A DNA stretch of 15,309 bases from Treponema sp. UBA3649 (lineage in GTDB: Bacteria > Spirochaetota > Spirochaetia > Treponematales > Treponemataceae): positions 1 through 15,309 of the forward strand of contig DFKI01000108.1 of assembly GCA_002373325.1 (NCBI GenBank). Direction: 5' to 3'. Under the pieces are notes generated by a model, which did not search any database, was not told the DNA's origin, and worked only from the letters and a program-made list of their open reading frames with translations. The translations under genes were made by a program, and so were the position numbers. How positions within the stretch are numbered: the first letter of the stretch is position 1; each line of letters begins with the position of its first letter. This document shows, piece by piece, positions 6,476-13,516 of the stretch.

Positions 6476-7222
6476 ATGAAAATGCTTGAGAATAAAAAGG
6501 CCCTTGTCACCGGGTCTTCACGCGGAATCGGACGCAAGATTGTGGAGGCTTTTTTGAAGGAGGGAGCCGAGGTCTGGGGAATGTGCACGAAGGAGTCCGC
6601 CGGTAAGGCTGAGATTGAGGCACTTGCAGCGGAGAACGGAACCTCATTCCACGAATTTTATGCCGACGCTGGTAACGCCGACGTTCTGACCGAGGCTGTA
6701 AAAAAGGCTCTCGCGGAGTCAGGTGGATTTGACGTTTTGGTGAACAATGCCGGAATCACAAGGGACACCCTCAGCTTCAGGATGAAAAAGGAGGACTGGG
6801 ACAGCGTGATTGCCGTAAACCTTACCTCAGCTTTCCTTGTGGGACAGATAATCAGCAACGACATGCTCAGAAAGAGAAAGGGCTCAATCATCAACATGGC
6901 CTCCATCGTGGGAATTCATGGTGGTGCCGGTCAGGTGAACTATTCGGCTAGCAAGGGAGGACTCATCGCCTACAGCAAGTCGCTTTCAAAGGAAGTGGGA
7001 AGCCGTGGAATCCGCGTGAACTGCATTGCTCCCGGATTCATTGAGACCGACATGACACAGGCCGTGAACGAGGAAATCCGCAAGGCGTGGGTGGAGCAGA
7101 TTCCATTGAAGCGTGCCGGAAAACCTGAGGATGTCGCCAATGCGGCTCTCTTTTTGGCGAGCGACCTGAGCACATACGTTACGGGACAGGTCCTTGGAGT
7201 TGACGGCGGCATGGGCTGCTAG
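6476..7222 (+). CDS. fabG: 3-oxoacyl-ACP reductase
   Basis: FabG reduces beta-ketoacyl-ACP to beta-hydroxyacyl-ACP with NADPH. The 248-residue product is a classical short-chain dehydrogenase: cofactor motif T-G-S-S-R-G-I-G near residues 13-20, N-N-A-G, then the catalytic S143, Y156 and K160 (Y-S-A-S-K), P-G-F-I-E-T-D-M-T, and the terminal V-D-G-G-M. ATG 6476 is chosen because GGAG at 6466-6469 is six bases away; an in-frame TTG at 6464 overlaps that site, and ATG 6482 is also possible. Short-chain reductases are numerous, but position between fabD and fabF and the FabG-type ending make this one the fatty-acid enzyme. Confidence 0.94.
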   Translation: MKMLENKKALVTGSSRGIGRKIVEAFLKEGAEVWGMCTKESAGKAEIEALAAENGTSFHEFYADAGNADVLTEAVKKALAESGGFDVLVNNAGITRDTLSFRMKKEDWDSVIAVNLTSAFLVGQIISNDMLRKRKGSIINMASIVGIHGGAGQVNYSASKGGLIAYSKSLSKEVGSRGIRVNCIAPGFIETDMTQAVNEEIRKAWVEQIPLKRAGKPEDVANAALFLASDLSTYVTGQVLGVDGGMGC

Positions 7223-7258
7223 ATTTGATTTTATTGGAATTAATATAGGAGATAAAAA

Positions 7259-8503
7259 ATGCGTAGAGTAGTTGTAACTGGACTGGGATGCGTCTCACCG
7301 GTCGGAAATAGCGTGGATGAGACTTGGGAAGCCTTGACACAGGGAAAAAGCGGAGTCGCGACAATCACCCGCTATGACAACACGCCGTTCAAGGTAAAGT
7401 ATGCGGCTGAGGTGAAGAACTTTGACCCCACGAAATACATGGATCAGAAGGCCGCGCGCAAGATGGCTTATTTCACTAAGTATGCCGTGGCAGCCGCAAA
7501 ACAGGCCCTTGATGACTCAGGACTCACAGACAACAAGGAAGTCCTTGACAGGGCATCCGTTTTCCTTGGAATCGGCATCGGTGGATTCGAGGTTACAGAG
7601 GCGAACATGGAGACTTATTTCCAGTCAGGAAAGACTCGCATGTCCCCCATGACAATCCCGCTTCTGATTCCGAACGAGGCATCCGCAAACATCAGCATGG
7701 CATTCGGAATTCACGGAGCCACACATACAATCGCTACGGCATGTGCTTCTGGTACGGACGCAATCGGTGACGCCCTTGACAACATCCGCTGCGGAAGAAG
7801 CGACGTGGTTCTGGCAGGTGGAGCCGAGTCAACAATGAACGGATTCGGAAACTTGGGATTCAACGTGCTCCAGGCTCTCAGCACAAAGTGGGCCGACGAT
7901 CCCTCAAAGGCAAGCCGTCCCTTCGACAAGCAGAGAGACGGATTTGTAATGGGCGAGGGCGGAACAATCCTTGTCCTTGAGGAATACGAGCATGCAAAAT
8001 CCCGCGGTGCAAAAATCTATGCGGAGCTTGCGGGCTACGGTGCTTCAAGCGACGGATATCACCTTACGGCTCCCAATCCCGACGGAATAATCGGAGGCCG
8101 CTGCATGAGCCTTGCGATGAAGGATGCGGGAATCACCCCGGCTGACGTTCAGTACTACAACGCGCACGGAACATCAACTCACTTGAACGACTCCGGTGAG
8201 ACAAAGATGCTCCACATGGCATTCGGCGAGGCTGCGAAAAATCTGCACATCTCATCAACGAAGAGCATGACAGGACACTGCCTTGGTAACGCGGGATCCC
8301 TTGAGGCTTTGATCTGCGTGAAGGCGATTGAGAACGGATTTGTTCCTCCCACAATCAACCTGGATGAGCCTGACGTTGAGGGCGGATGCGATTTGGACTA
8401 CACTCCGAACAAGGGACTCAGCCTTGGAATCAACGTGGCCATGAGCGCGAACTTCGGATTCGGCGGACACAACGGATGCCTTGTTTTCAAGAAAATCAAC
8501 TAG
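7259..8503 (+). CDS. fabF: Beta-ketoacyl-ACP synthase II
   Basis: FabF condenses malonyl-ACP with a growing acyl-ACP, the chain-lengthening step. The 414-residue product has the thiolase-fold Cys-His-His triad: C162 in T-A-C-A-S-G-T, H303 in N-A-H-G-T-S-T, H340 in M-T-G-H-C-L-G, with K335 before it; the positions match E. coli FabF almost exactly. The G-F-G-G-H-N ending is typical. AGGAGA lies about eight bases before the ATG, 36 bases after fabG. FabF rather than FabB is favoured by the N-terminus (R-R-V-V-V-T-G-L-G) and length. The cluster has no fabH, so initiation must be encoded elsewhere. Confidence 0.96.
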   Translation: MRRVVVTGLGCVSPVGNSVDETWEALTQGKSGVATITRYDNTPFKVKYAAEVKNFDPTKYMDQKAARKMAYFTKYAVAAAKQALDDSGLTDNKEVLDRASVFLGIGIGGFEVTEANMETYFQSGKTRMSPMTIPLLIPNEASANISMAFGIHGATHTIATACASGTDAIGDALDNIRCGRSDVVLAGGAESTMNGFGNLGFNVLQALSTKWADDPSKASRPFDKQRDGFVMGEGGTILVLEEYEHAKSRGAKIYAELAGYGASSDGYHLTAPNPDGIIGGRCMSLAMKDAGITPADVQYYNAHGTSTHLNDSGETKMLHMAFGEAAKNLHISSTKSMTGHCLGNAGSLEALICVKAIENGFVPPTINLDEPDVEGGCDLDYTPNKGLSLGINVAMSANFGFGGHNGCLVFKKIN

Positions 8504-8514
8504 GGGAGACGATT

Positions 8515-8949
8515 ATGGTAACGGACAATATTGAGGCGCTTCTTCCCCACAGAAAGCCCTTCCTTTTTGTGGACACGATTGAAAGCTTTGACGACGAGGG
8601 ATGCGTGTGCACGAGGAAATTTACCGACGAGGATTTTTTCTTCAAGGGACATTTTCCCGAGTACCCTGTGGTTCCCGGTGTGATTCTGATTGAGACCATG
8701 GCACAGGGTGGAGGAGCCGCTTTGAGCTATCAGAAAAAGTTCGAGGAAGGAAGCCTCTTTTTCCTTGCGACTGTGGACAAGGTGAAGTTCCGCAATCAGG
8801 TAAGGCCGGGAGACACCGTTCGCATGGAGATTAAGAACCTCCGTGTTGGCGGAAAGATGGTCAAGCAGGCGGGAAAGGCTTACGTGGGAGACAAGCTCTG
8901 CGCCGAGGCCGAATGGATGTGCCTGGTAGGAAACGCCGACCAGAAGTAA
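8515..8949 (+). CDS. fabZ: 3-hydroxyacyl-ACP dehydratase
   Basis: FabZ removes water from beta-hydroxyacyl-ACP to give the trans-2-enoyl product. The 144-residue hot-dog protein starts with the typical I-E-A-L-L-P-H-R-K-P-F-L-F-V-D, has the catalytic H46 in K-G-H-F-P and E60 in P-G-V-I-L-I-E-T-M-A-Q. The Glu (not Asp) places it with FabZ, not FabA, so it is not expected to isomerise to unsaturated chains. GGGGAG (8503-8508) overlaps the fabF stop and serves ATG 8515; the open frame extends upstream into fabF, but those codons are a shadow. It is the last gene before a strong terminator. Confidence 0.94.
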   Translation: MVTDNIEALLPHRKPFLFVDTIESFDDEGCVCTRKFTDEDFFFKGHFPEYPVVPGVILIETMAQGGGAALSYQKKFEEGSLFFLATVDKVKFRNQVRPGDTVRMEIKNLRVGGKMVKQAGKAYVGDKLCAEAEWMCLVGNADQK

Positions 8950-8985
8950 TCGCTTCCGGGCATAAATCTTCAAAAAAACGAAACG

Positions 8986-9026
8986 GGAACTTCGGAAAGA
9001 GTCTGTTTTCTGAGGTTCCTTTTTTT
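8986..9026 (+). terminator. Intrinsic terminator of the fab operon
   Basis: Arms 8986-8999 and 9006-9019 pair over 14 bases, three of them G-T, with a six-base loop, followed directly by seven T (9020-9026). It starts 37 bases after the fabZ stop. Confidence 0.92.
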
Positions 9027-9035
9027 GTTGGAGTG

Positions 9036-9044
9036 TGGTAGAAT
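9036..9044 (+). promoter_or_regulatory. Extended -10 promoter of the toxin-antitoxin pair
   Basis: TGGTAGAAT at 9036-9044 is an extended -10 (TAGAAT, five of six). The -35 region falls in the T-run of the fab terminator and is poor. Transcription would begin near 9051, about 14 bases before the antitoxin ATG. The short GTA-GAA-TAC palindrome (9038-9046) over the -10 could be an operator half but is too short to judge. Confidence 0.5.
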
Positions 9045-9064
9045 ACAAGGACGGAGGTTATGAT

Positions 9065-9295
9065 ATGCCGTTAGCAGTATTACAGCAAAAATTGGAAACT
9101 TTTCCAGAAGAGTATTTTGAAGAAATTGAGACTTTTTTTGATTTTCTTTCATACAAAGTTTCTGTGTTGTCGGTGAATCCCCAAGCGTCCGGTCAGAAAA
9201 TCATTCCGGGGCTTGCTGAGGGGAAATGGAAATATCCAAAAGATATAAATGCATTTGATGATGAGATAGAAAAAGAATTTGAGGGATATCTATGA
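9065..9295 (+). CDS. DUF2281-type antitoxin of a VapBC-like pair
   Basis: The 76-residue product matches the DUF2281 pattern: M-P-L-A-V-L-Q-Q-K-L-E-T-F-P-E-E at the start, an amphipathic F-F-D-F-L-S-Y-K helix, and the C-terminal P-G-L-A-E-G-K-W-K-Y-P followed by D-D-E-I-E-K-E-F-E-G-Y-L. Proteins of this type are found before PIN toxins and are thought to neutralise them through the C-terminal part. The N-terminal region would be the DNA-binding or dimer part. ATG 9065 has GGAGG at 9053-9057. Its last four bases overlap the toxin start (ATGA), so the two are coupled. Base composition is more A+T rich than the fab genes, suggesting separate acquisition. Confidence 0.85.
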   Translation: MPLAVLQQKLETFPEEYFEEIETFFDFLSYKVSVLSVNPQASGQKIIPGLAEGKWKYPKDINAFDDEIEKEFEGYL

Positions 9296-9699
9296 AAATT
9301 CTGCTTGATACGCATATTCTCGTTTGGTTTCACTCCCGAGACAGCGAGCTTTCGGAAAAAGCATGGAAAATTCTCCTTGATTCTGAAAACGAGATTTTTT
9401 ATAGTTCCATCAATGTTTGGGAAACTCAGATAAAATATTTGAAACATAAAGATGAAATCAATTTTTCGGGTGCCGAACTAAATGAATTGAGCAGAAGAGC
9501 CGGGTTAAAATGCCTGCTTTTAAAACCGGAGCATTGCATTGAGTTGAAAACGCTTGCTTATTCTGAATCAGCACCTCATCCGCATAACGACCCATTTGAC
9601 CGCATTTTGATTTGTCAAGCAAAATCTGAGCAAATGCTTTTGATGACCCATGACTCTTTGATACCGTACTACAATGAGCCGTGCATACTGTCTGTGTAA
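9292..9699 (+). CDS. PIN-domain ribonuclease toxin (VapC-like)
   Basis: The 135-residue product is a single PIN domain, a Mg2+-dependent RNase fold used by VapC toxins, many of which cut tRNA or rRNA. The acidic residues are in place: D6 in L-L-D-T-H-I-L-V-W, E44 in N-V-W-E, D100 and D103 in N-D-P-F-D-R, and D121 in T-H-D. The D-T-H-x-L-x-W start and P-F-D-R-I-L-I-C-Q-A motif fit the Sll0205-like subgroup, which commonly pairs with DUF2281 antitoxins. Length is standard, no frame damage is visible, so the toxin should be active. It shares the ATGA overlap with the antitoxin and ends before its own terminator. The RNA target cannot be told from sequence. Confidence 0.92.
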   Translation: MKILLDTHILVWFHSRDSELSEKAWKILLDSENEIFYSSINVWETQIKYLKHKDEINFSGAELNELSRRAGLKCLLLKPEHCIELKTLAYSESAPHPHNDPFDRILICQAKSEQMLLMTHDSLIPYYNEPCILSV

Positions 9700-9743
9700 A
9701 GAAATCCCTTTTTACAAGCGTGACTTTTTCCAAGATAAAGAAT

Positions 9744-9779
9744 GGGACTACCTTTTTTAGTGGCAGTCCCGTTTTTTTT
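9744..9779. terminator. Intrinsic terminator between convergent toxin and cyclase genes
   Basis: Arms 9744-9752 and 9762-9770 pair over nine positions with one A-C mismatch, followed by G and eight T (9772-9779) on the plus strand, ending the toxin-antitoxin transcript. On the minus strand the same hairpin follows the cyclase stop (9778-9780) closely, with a weaker T-rich tail, so it may serve both directions. Confidence 0.85.
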
Positions 9780-11817
9780 ATTTCTCCGTGGCTTGGATGA
9801 TTCCCTCCCATTTTTCGGGCGGGTTCTGAATCAGCTTCTGGCATCGTGCGACGTAGGACTTGCATACCGGGTCCTCGGCTTCCCTCTCAAACGCGGATTT
9901 TGCGCTCTGGAAATCTCCTTTTTGGAAAAGCGCGTATGCTTCCCTGAATGTTTCTATCGCTGACTTCTGGGACTCCGCCTCGGATTTTTCCATGGGATTG
10001 AAGACTTTTACGGCCTCCTTTCTTCCCACGACCGCAATGTCAGACACCGGCCTGAAATAAAGATCGCATCCGGATTTCATGGCTCCATCCATTGTGGACT
10101 GTGAGCACATGGTGTAGGTTCCGAACTGCTTGTTGATTCCCTCAAGGCGGGATGCAAGGTTCACGGTATCTCCCATCATGGTGTAGTCGAAGCGGTGCTT
10201 GGACCCGAAGTTTCCGACAGTGGCGAGTCCCGTGTTGAGTCCGATTCTCTGCTTTACCGGGCGGCCCGTTATCTCCATGAGAACCCCCTGCATCTCATGC
10301 AATTTTTTCTGACATGCGAGAGCCGCTTCCAATCCGCGCTTGGCATGGTCTTCCTGGAAAGTGGGTGCGTTCCAGAATGCGATGATTGCGTCTCCCTCGT
10401 ACTTGTCTATGGTTCCGCCGTGCGAAAGGATGATGTCGGACATTTCGCTCAGATATGTGTTAAGGAAGCTTGTCATCTGCTCAGGAGTGAGGTTTTCGGA
10501 GATGGACGTGAATCCCTGGATGTCCGAGAAAAATGCCGTAATCTCACGACGCTCACCGCCGAGCTTCAGTAAATCGGGATTTTCAATCAGGTTGTCGATG
10601 ACAGCGGGACTCAGGTACTGCTTGAATGCTGCTTTCAAATAGCGTCTCTGTTTTCCCTCGCTCAGGTAGGTCTCAAGGATTGTCGCGAAGAACGTGAGGA
10701 CAAGGGCTGCAAGTGGCGCTCCGAATGGCAGAATCAGTCCGGGGATGAATGCCGCGAAGTTTCCCGCCACAAAAATAACGCTGATTAAAAGGAAGATGAT
10801 TGTCTGTATGAGAATTGATTTTGTGTTCGCCTGCTTTGAGAGTCCTCCTGCAAGACATCCTGCAAGGGACGCAAGGGCAATCAGCAAAAGTGTGAGCCAC
10901 AGGGGTGAGTCGCGGAGATAAGTTTCGCTCAGGATTGTGTCCAGCTGGCAGATGTGCACTCCCATTCCGGGATAGACTGCGGAAACAGGGGTCGTACAGA
11001 TATCAAAAAGTCCCGCCGCATAAAGTCCGAAGAAAATGTGCATTCCCTCGAACATCGCGGGGTCAAGGAGGTCTCCTGAAAAATCAACCGTGGTGCCTTC
11101 CTGCTCCGCTTTTTCAATGGCAAGCTCGCTCTCAAGAATCTGTTTCGCGTTGTAGGGGATGTAGCGGTCAAGGGTCTTTTGGAAACGTACGTACATGGTT
11201 CCGTCCTTTGCCTTGGGGATGGAATCAATGTCGGGAAGGTCTCCTCCAAGGATAAGGCTTGCAACGGCCAGTCCGGGCTCACCGGTGTTCTTCGCATAGA
11301 ATCTGTTCCGTCTTGCGATTCCGTCCTTGTCAAGGCTGCTTGTTACGTTTCCGATGATTGCGGCTCCGTTTTTTATCGGCTCAACCGGATAGAGAGGCGC
11401 GCTGTCCTCAGAGCTGTAGTAGACCGTCTGAACTACTTTTCCGAATCTCTCGCACGCTTCCCCGAGTTTTATGTCGTCCTCAGGTCCGTAAAGGGAAGGC
11501 TCTGTGTAGAGCATATCAAATGCGATGGATGCTGCGTTTCCGCGTCTGAAAAAATCAACCAGCTTTCCGTATGATTCCCTGGGCCATGGATATCCCCATG
11601 AAAGTTCCTCCTTTGCCCAGTCAAGGCTCTGCTGGTCCAGAAGTATGACACCGATTTCCTCTGATGGCGGGAAAAAATCAGCGGTGGCCTGCATTCTGCC
11701 GTCGTATGCCTTTTGCTCAATCCATGAGAAAAGTCCGAAAATCTGCGCGATGGCGACTAGGGCAAAAACTGTTGTTCCCGTAATCAGCAGACGTATGATT
11801 TTTTTTGTTGATTTCAT
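9778..11817 (-). CDS. CHASE2-domain class III adenylate cyclase
   Basis: The 679-residue membrane protein should make cAMP from ATP in response to an extracytoplasmic signal. Order: N-terminal membrane segment (about residues 9-30), a CHASE2 sensor outside (about 35-300, with D-G-R-M and I-G-V-I-L-L-D-Q-Q-S-L-D), then about three membrane segments (305-395), a class III cyclase domain (about 420-595) and a helical TPR-like tail. Catalytic residues are complete: metal-binding D432 (F-F-S-D-I-Q-G-F) and D476 (K-Y-E-G-D), substrate-choosing K472 and D544 (F-D-Y-T), which favour adenine over guanine, and N553 and R557 (V-N-L-A-S-R). GGAAA with suitable spacing precedes ATG 11817. The gene is separated by 154 bases of repeats from the upstream M48 gene, so it may or may not share its transcript. 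The sensed ligand is unknown. Confidence 0.93.
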   Translation of the reverse strand: MKSTKKIIRLLITGTTVFALVAIAQIFGLFSWIEQKAYDGRMQATADFFPPSEEIGVILLDQQSLDWAKEELSWGYPWPRESYGKLVDFFRRGNAASIAFDMLYTEPSLYGPEDDIKLGEACERFGKVVQTVYYSSEDSAPLYPVEPIKNGAAIIGNVTSSLDKDGIARRNRFYAKNTGEPGLAVASLILGGDLPDIDSIPKAKDGTMYVRFQKTLDRYIPYNAKQILESELAIEKAEQEGTTVDFSGDLLDPAMFEGMHIFFGLYAAGLFDICTTPVSAVYPGMGVHICQLDTILSETYLRDSPLWLTLLLIALASLAGCLAGGLSKQANTKSILIQTIIFLLISVIFVAGNFAAFIPGLILPFGAPLAALVLTFFATILETYLSEGKQRRYLKAAFKQYLSPAVIDNLIENPDLLKLGGERREITAFFSDIQGFTSISENLTPEQMTSFLNTYLSEMSDIILSHGGTIDKYEGDAIIAFWNAPTFQEDHAKRGLEAALACQKKLHEMQGVLMEITGRPVKQRIGLNTGLATVGNFGSKHRFDYTMMGDTVNLASRLEGINKQFGTYTMCSQSTMDGAMKSGCDLYFRPVSDIAVVGRKEAVKVFNPMEKSEAESQKSAIETFREAYALFQKGDFQSAKSAFEREAEDPVCKSYVARCQKLIQNPPEKWEGIIQATEK

Positions 11818-11846
11818 TTTGTTTCCTTTTTTTTAGTGAAGGATGG

Positions 11847-11869
11847 ATTGCCGGATCAAGTCCGGCAAT
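11847..11869. repeat. REP-like palindrome before the cyclase gene
   Basis: ATTGCCGGA (11847-11855) and TCCGGCAAT (11861-11869) are perfect nine-base inverted arms around TCAAG. The sequence type (TCATTGCCGGACTTGATCC on the minus strand) is familiar to me as a dispersed intergenic repeat in several bacterial genomes. It runs directly into the tandem repeat that follows. Confidence 0.75.
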
Positions 11870-11957
11870 GACACATAGTTAATCCGTTAATGGCACACAG
11901 TAAATCCGTGGATGACACACAGAAAATCCGTGGGATGGCACACAATCAGCTTCGTGG
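11868..11957. repeat. Four degenerate ~22-bp tandem repeats
   Basis: Units at 11868-11889, 11890-11911, 11912-11934 and 11935-11957 follow the pattern ATG(A/G)CACACAG-AAATCCGTGG, with a further ACACAC after the last. Units 2 and 3 are closest to each other; unit 4 diverges in the second half. They fill the gap between the cyclase and the M48 gene together with the palindrome. Direct adjacency of units without unique spacers rules out a CRISPR array. Confidence 0.8.
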
Positions 11958-11971
11958 ACACACTGTGGGGC

Positions 11972-12916
11972 TTATTTTCCGGATGTGGCCTGGTCGTATC
12001 TTTCTTTGCGGTAGGACTGAGAATCCTTCACCTTGTATTTTTTCAGGTTGATCTTCGCGTTCGTGATTCTTGATGCGGGGCTCGGATGCGTTTTGTAGAA
12101 TCCTGTCTTCGGGGAGGAGGACTGCTTTTTTTTCATCTTCTCGAGCATGGTCACCATGGCGTTCGGATTGTAGCCTGCATCATACATGAGCTTCAGGGCT
12201 TCCTTGTCGGCCTCAAATTCCTGGGTCTGTGAGAATCCGCTGTTTACAAGGCTTGAGTACATGTCCCCGGCAGCTCCCTCCATTGATTTTGAGAGCTTTT
12301 CCATTCCGAGCGCGTCGGACGTGAAAGATGCCGATGTGAGCAAAGCGTCGTTGAAGCGGCTTGTCTTGATTGATTTGACCGCATGCTTGAGCTGTATGTG
12401 CGCAATCTCGTGTGCGATTACGGCGGCAAGTGTGTCCTCCGAGTCCGTGCAGGAAATGAGTCCCCTTGTAAGGAAGATGTGTCCCCCGGATGTGGAGAAC
12501 GCGTTGATTTCGTCGCTCTCAAGAATCTTCACGTGGTAGCCGTTGAAAAGATTCGGATCCTCGCTGTTCAAAACCAGGACGGAGCAAATCTTGTTGACGT
12601 AGGATTCCATCGCGGAGTCTTCGGATGCCCTGTAGTTGGAGAGAATGTTCGCGGCAACCGAGCGTCCTATGTAGTACTCGTTTTCCGGGGTGATTTCCTC
12701 CGTGACCTTCGAGATTGATTCCATGACGTTTTCCATGCTCTCAAGGGTTTCGTTTCCGGATGTGATGACCGTGAACGCGTCCTCAATCTTTTTTTCAGCG
12801 GATGAGCCCTTTCCCTTGGATGAGCTTGCGGTGGACGACGGCTTGAAGATGCTTTTTGCCTGGACGGATGCTGAAATCAGCAAGAGAGCTGCTATGACGG
12901 AAGCGGCTTTTTTCAT
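11972..12916 (-). CDS. Exported M48-family zinc metalloprotease
   Basis: The 314-residue product has a clear signal peptide (M-K-K-A-A-S-V-I-A-A-L-L-L-I-S-A-S-V-Q-A, cut after residue 20), a Ser/Lys-rich linker, and a peptidase M48 domain: H169-E170-I-A-H173 zinc motif and the third ligand E235 in F-E-A-D-K-E-A. N-A-F-S-T-S-G-G-H-I-F-L-T-R-G-L before it and T-H-P-S-P-A-S-R-I near the end are typical of the BepA/Oma1-like group, which in other bacteria degrades misfolded outer-membrane proteins. There is no C-terminal TPR region as in BepA. A periplasmic quality-control role is inferred. AAGGAGA precedes the ATG; the ATG overlaps the stop of the SH3-like gene by four bases, so the pair is coupled. 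Confidence 0.93.
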   Translation of the reverse strand: MKKAASVIAALLLISASVQAKSIFKPSSTASSSKGKGSSAEKKIEDAFTVITSGNETLESMENVMESISKVTEEITPENEYYIGRSVAANILSNYRASEDSAMESYVNKICSVLVLNSEDPNLFNGYHVKILESDEINAFSTSGGHIFLTRGLISCTDSEDTLAAVIAHEIAHIQLKHAVKSIKTSRFNDALLTSASFTSDALGMEKLSKSMEGAAGDMYSSLVNSGFSQTQEFEADKEALKLMYDAGYNPNAMVTMLEKMKKKQSSSPKTGFYKTHPSPASRITNAKINLKKYKVKDSQSYRKERYDQATSGK

Positions 12917-13401
12917 TGCTCGTCTCCTTCAGCCCCCGAAAGATGTCCCTCGCTTATGAAAGATTTCATCTCTTCTTCCGGAATTACGATGGACTCAATC
13001 GCGTCCACAGCATCAAAATCAAGGTTTGCGTTGGATGCCCTGTATGCGTTCTCTGCTTCCTCCGAGAATCCCTTTCCCGCAAGGGCGAGCTCATCGGCGG
13101 ATGCTGTTACTTTGGATCCGGATGCTACAATCTTCTTTTTGGTGAGGCTTCCTGCTGCCATCCAACCAGAGGATTTGCTTCCGGACTGTTTCTGCACCTC
13201 AACCTTGCTACCCTTTACGCTCAGGACTTTTACCATCTCACCGTATGAAACATTGTCCACTGTCTTTGAGAAGGCTCCCGTGCCGGATTTCAGCGCGCTG
13301 GATTTTGCCGAGACATAGAGTGTGTCACCCTTTTTGAAGGATGCCGCGAAAACAGAGAGGCTCATAAAAGCCAGGACGGTCAATAAAATCTTTTTCTTCA
13401 T
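12913..13401 (-). CDS. Exported SH3-like domain protein
   Basis: The 162-residue product has a signal peptide (M-K-K-K-I-L-L-T-V-L-A-F-M-S-L-S-V-F-A, cut near residue 19) and then one bacterial SH3-like domain of about 70 residues (K-K-G-D-T-L-Y-V-S-A ... G-E-M-V-K-V-L-S-V-K-G-S-K-V-E-V ... S-G-W-M-A-A-G-S-L). Such domains often bind peptidoglycan or proteins. The rest is an acidic helical tail (A-Y-R-A-S-N-A-N-L-D-F-D). ATG 13401 has CGGAG six to seven bases before it and its own promoter; an upstream in-frame ATG at 13443 lies within the -35 box and is rejected. Overlap with the M48 gene (ATGA) suggests that it assists or targets that protease, which is an inference. Confidence 0.85.
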   Translation of the reverse strand: MKKKILLTVLAFMSLSVFAASFKKGDTLYVSAKSSALKSGTGAFSKTVDNVSYGEMVKVLSVKGSKVEVQKQSGSKSSGWMAAGSLTKKKIVASGSKVTASADELALAGKGFSEEAENAYRASNANLDFDAVDAIESIVIPEEEMKSFISEGHLSGAEGDEQ

Positions 13402-13414
13402 AACTAACTCCGTA

Positions 13415-13443
13415 TATATAATGGAAGATTTTTGGCATGGCAA
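13415..13443 (-). promoter_or_regulatory. Promoter of the SH3-M48 gene pair
   Basis: On the minus strand TTGCCA (13438-13443), a 17-base spacer and TATATA (13415-13420) form a good sigma-70-type promoter. Transcription would start near 13408, leaving a very short leader with CGGAG close to its beginning. Confidence 0.65.
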
Positions 13444-13472
13444 ACTGATTGCGGTGCCTGTACATAAAACAT

Positions 13473-13492
13473 TTTACCCCTTTTGAAGGTAA
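13473..13492 (-). terminator. Weak hairpin after the glycoside hydrolase gene
   Basis: The sequence TTACCCC-TTTTG-AAGGTAA can form a seven-pair stem (two G-T on the minus strand) about 25 bases after the hydrolase stop. The following minus-strand bases are only moderately T-rich, so termination here is uncertain. Nothing else is visible between this gene and the SH3 promoter. Confidence 0.35.
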
Positions 13493-13516
13493 CATTCAAG
13501 GAAAAAAAAGAATTTT

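Noticed and set aside
8386..8514. N-terminal extension of FabZ by 43 codons
   Set aside because: It overlaps the fabF end; ATG 8515 has GGGGAG and begins the normal FabZ sequence.
10929..11333. Open frame of 134 codons within the cyclase gene, same strand, other frame
   Set aside because: Lies inside the CHASE2 region of the cyclase; no start signal and a disordered, Arg/Ser/Pro-rich translation.
11868..11957. CRISPR array
   Set aside because: The ~22-bp units adjoin without unique spacers, are degenerate, and no cas gene is near.
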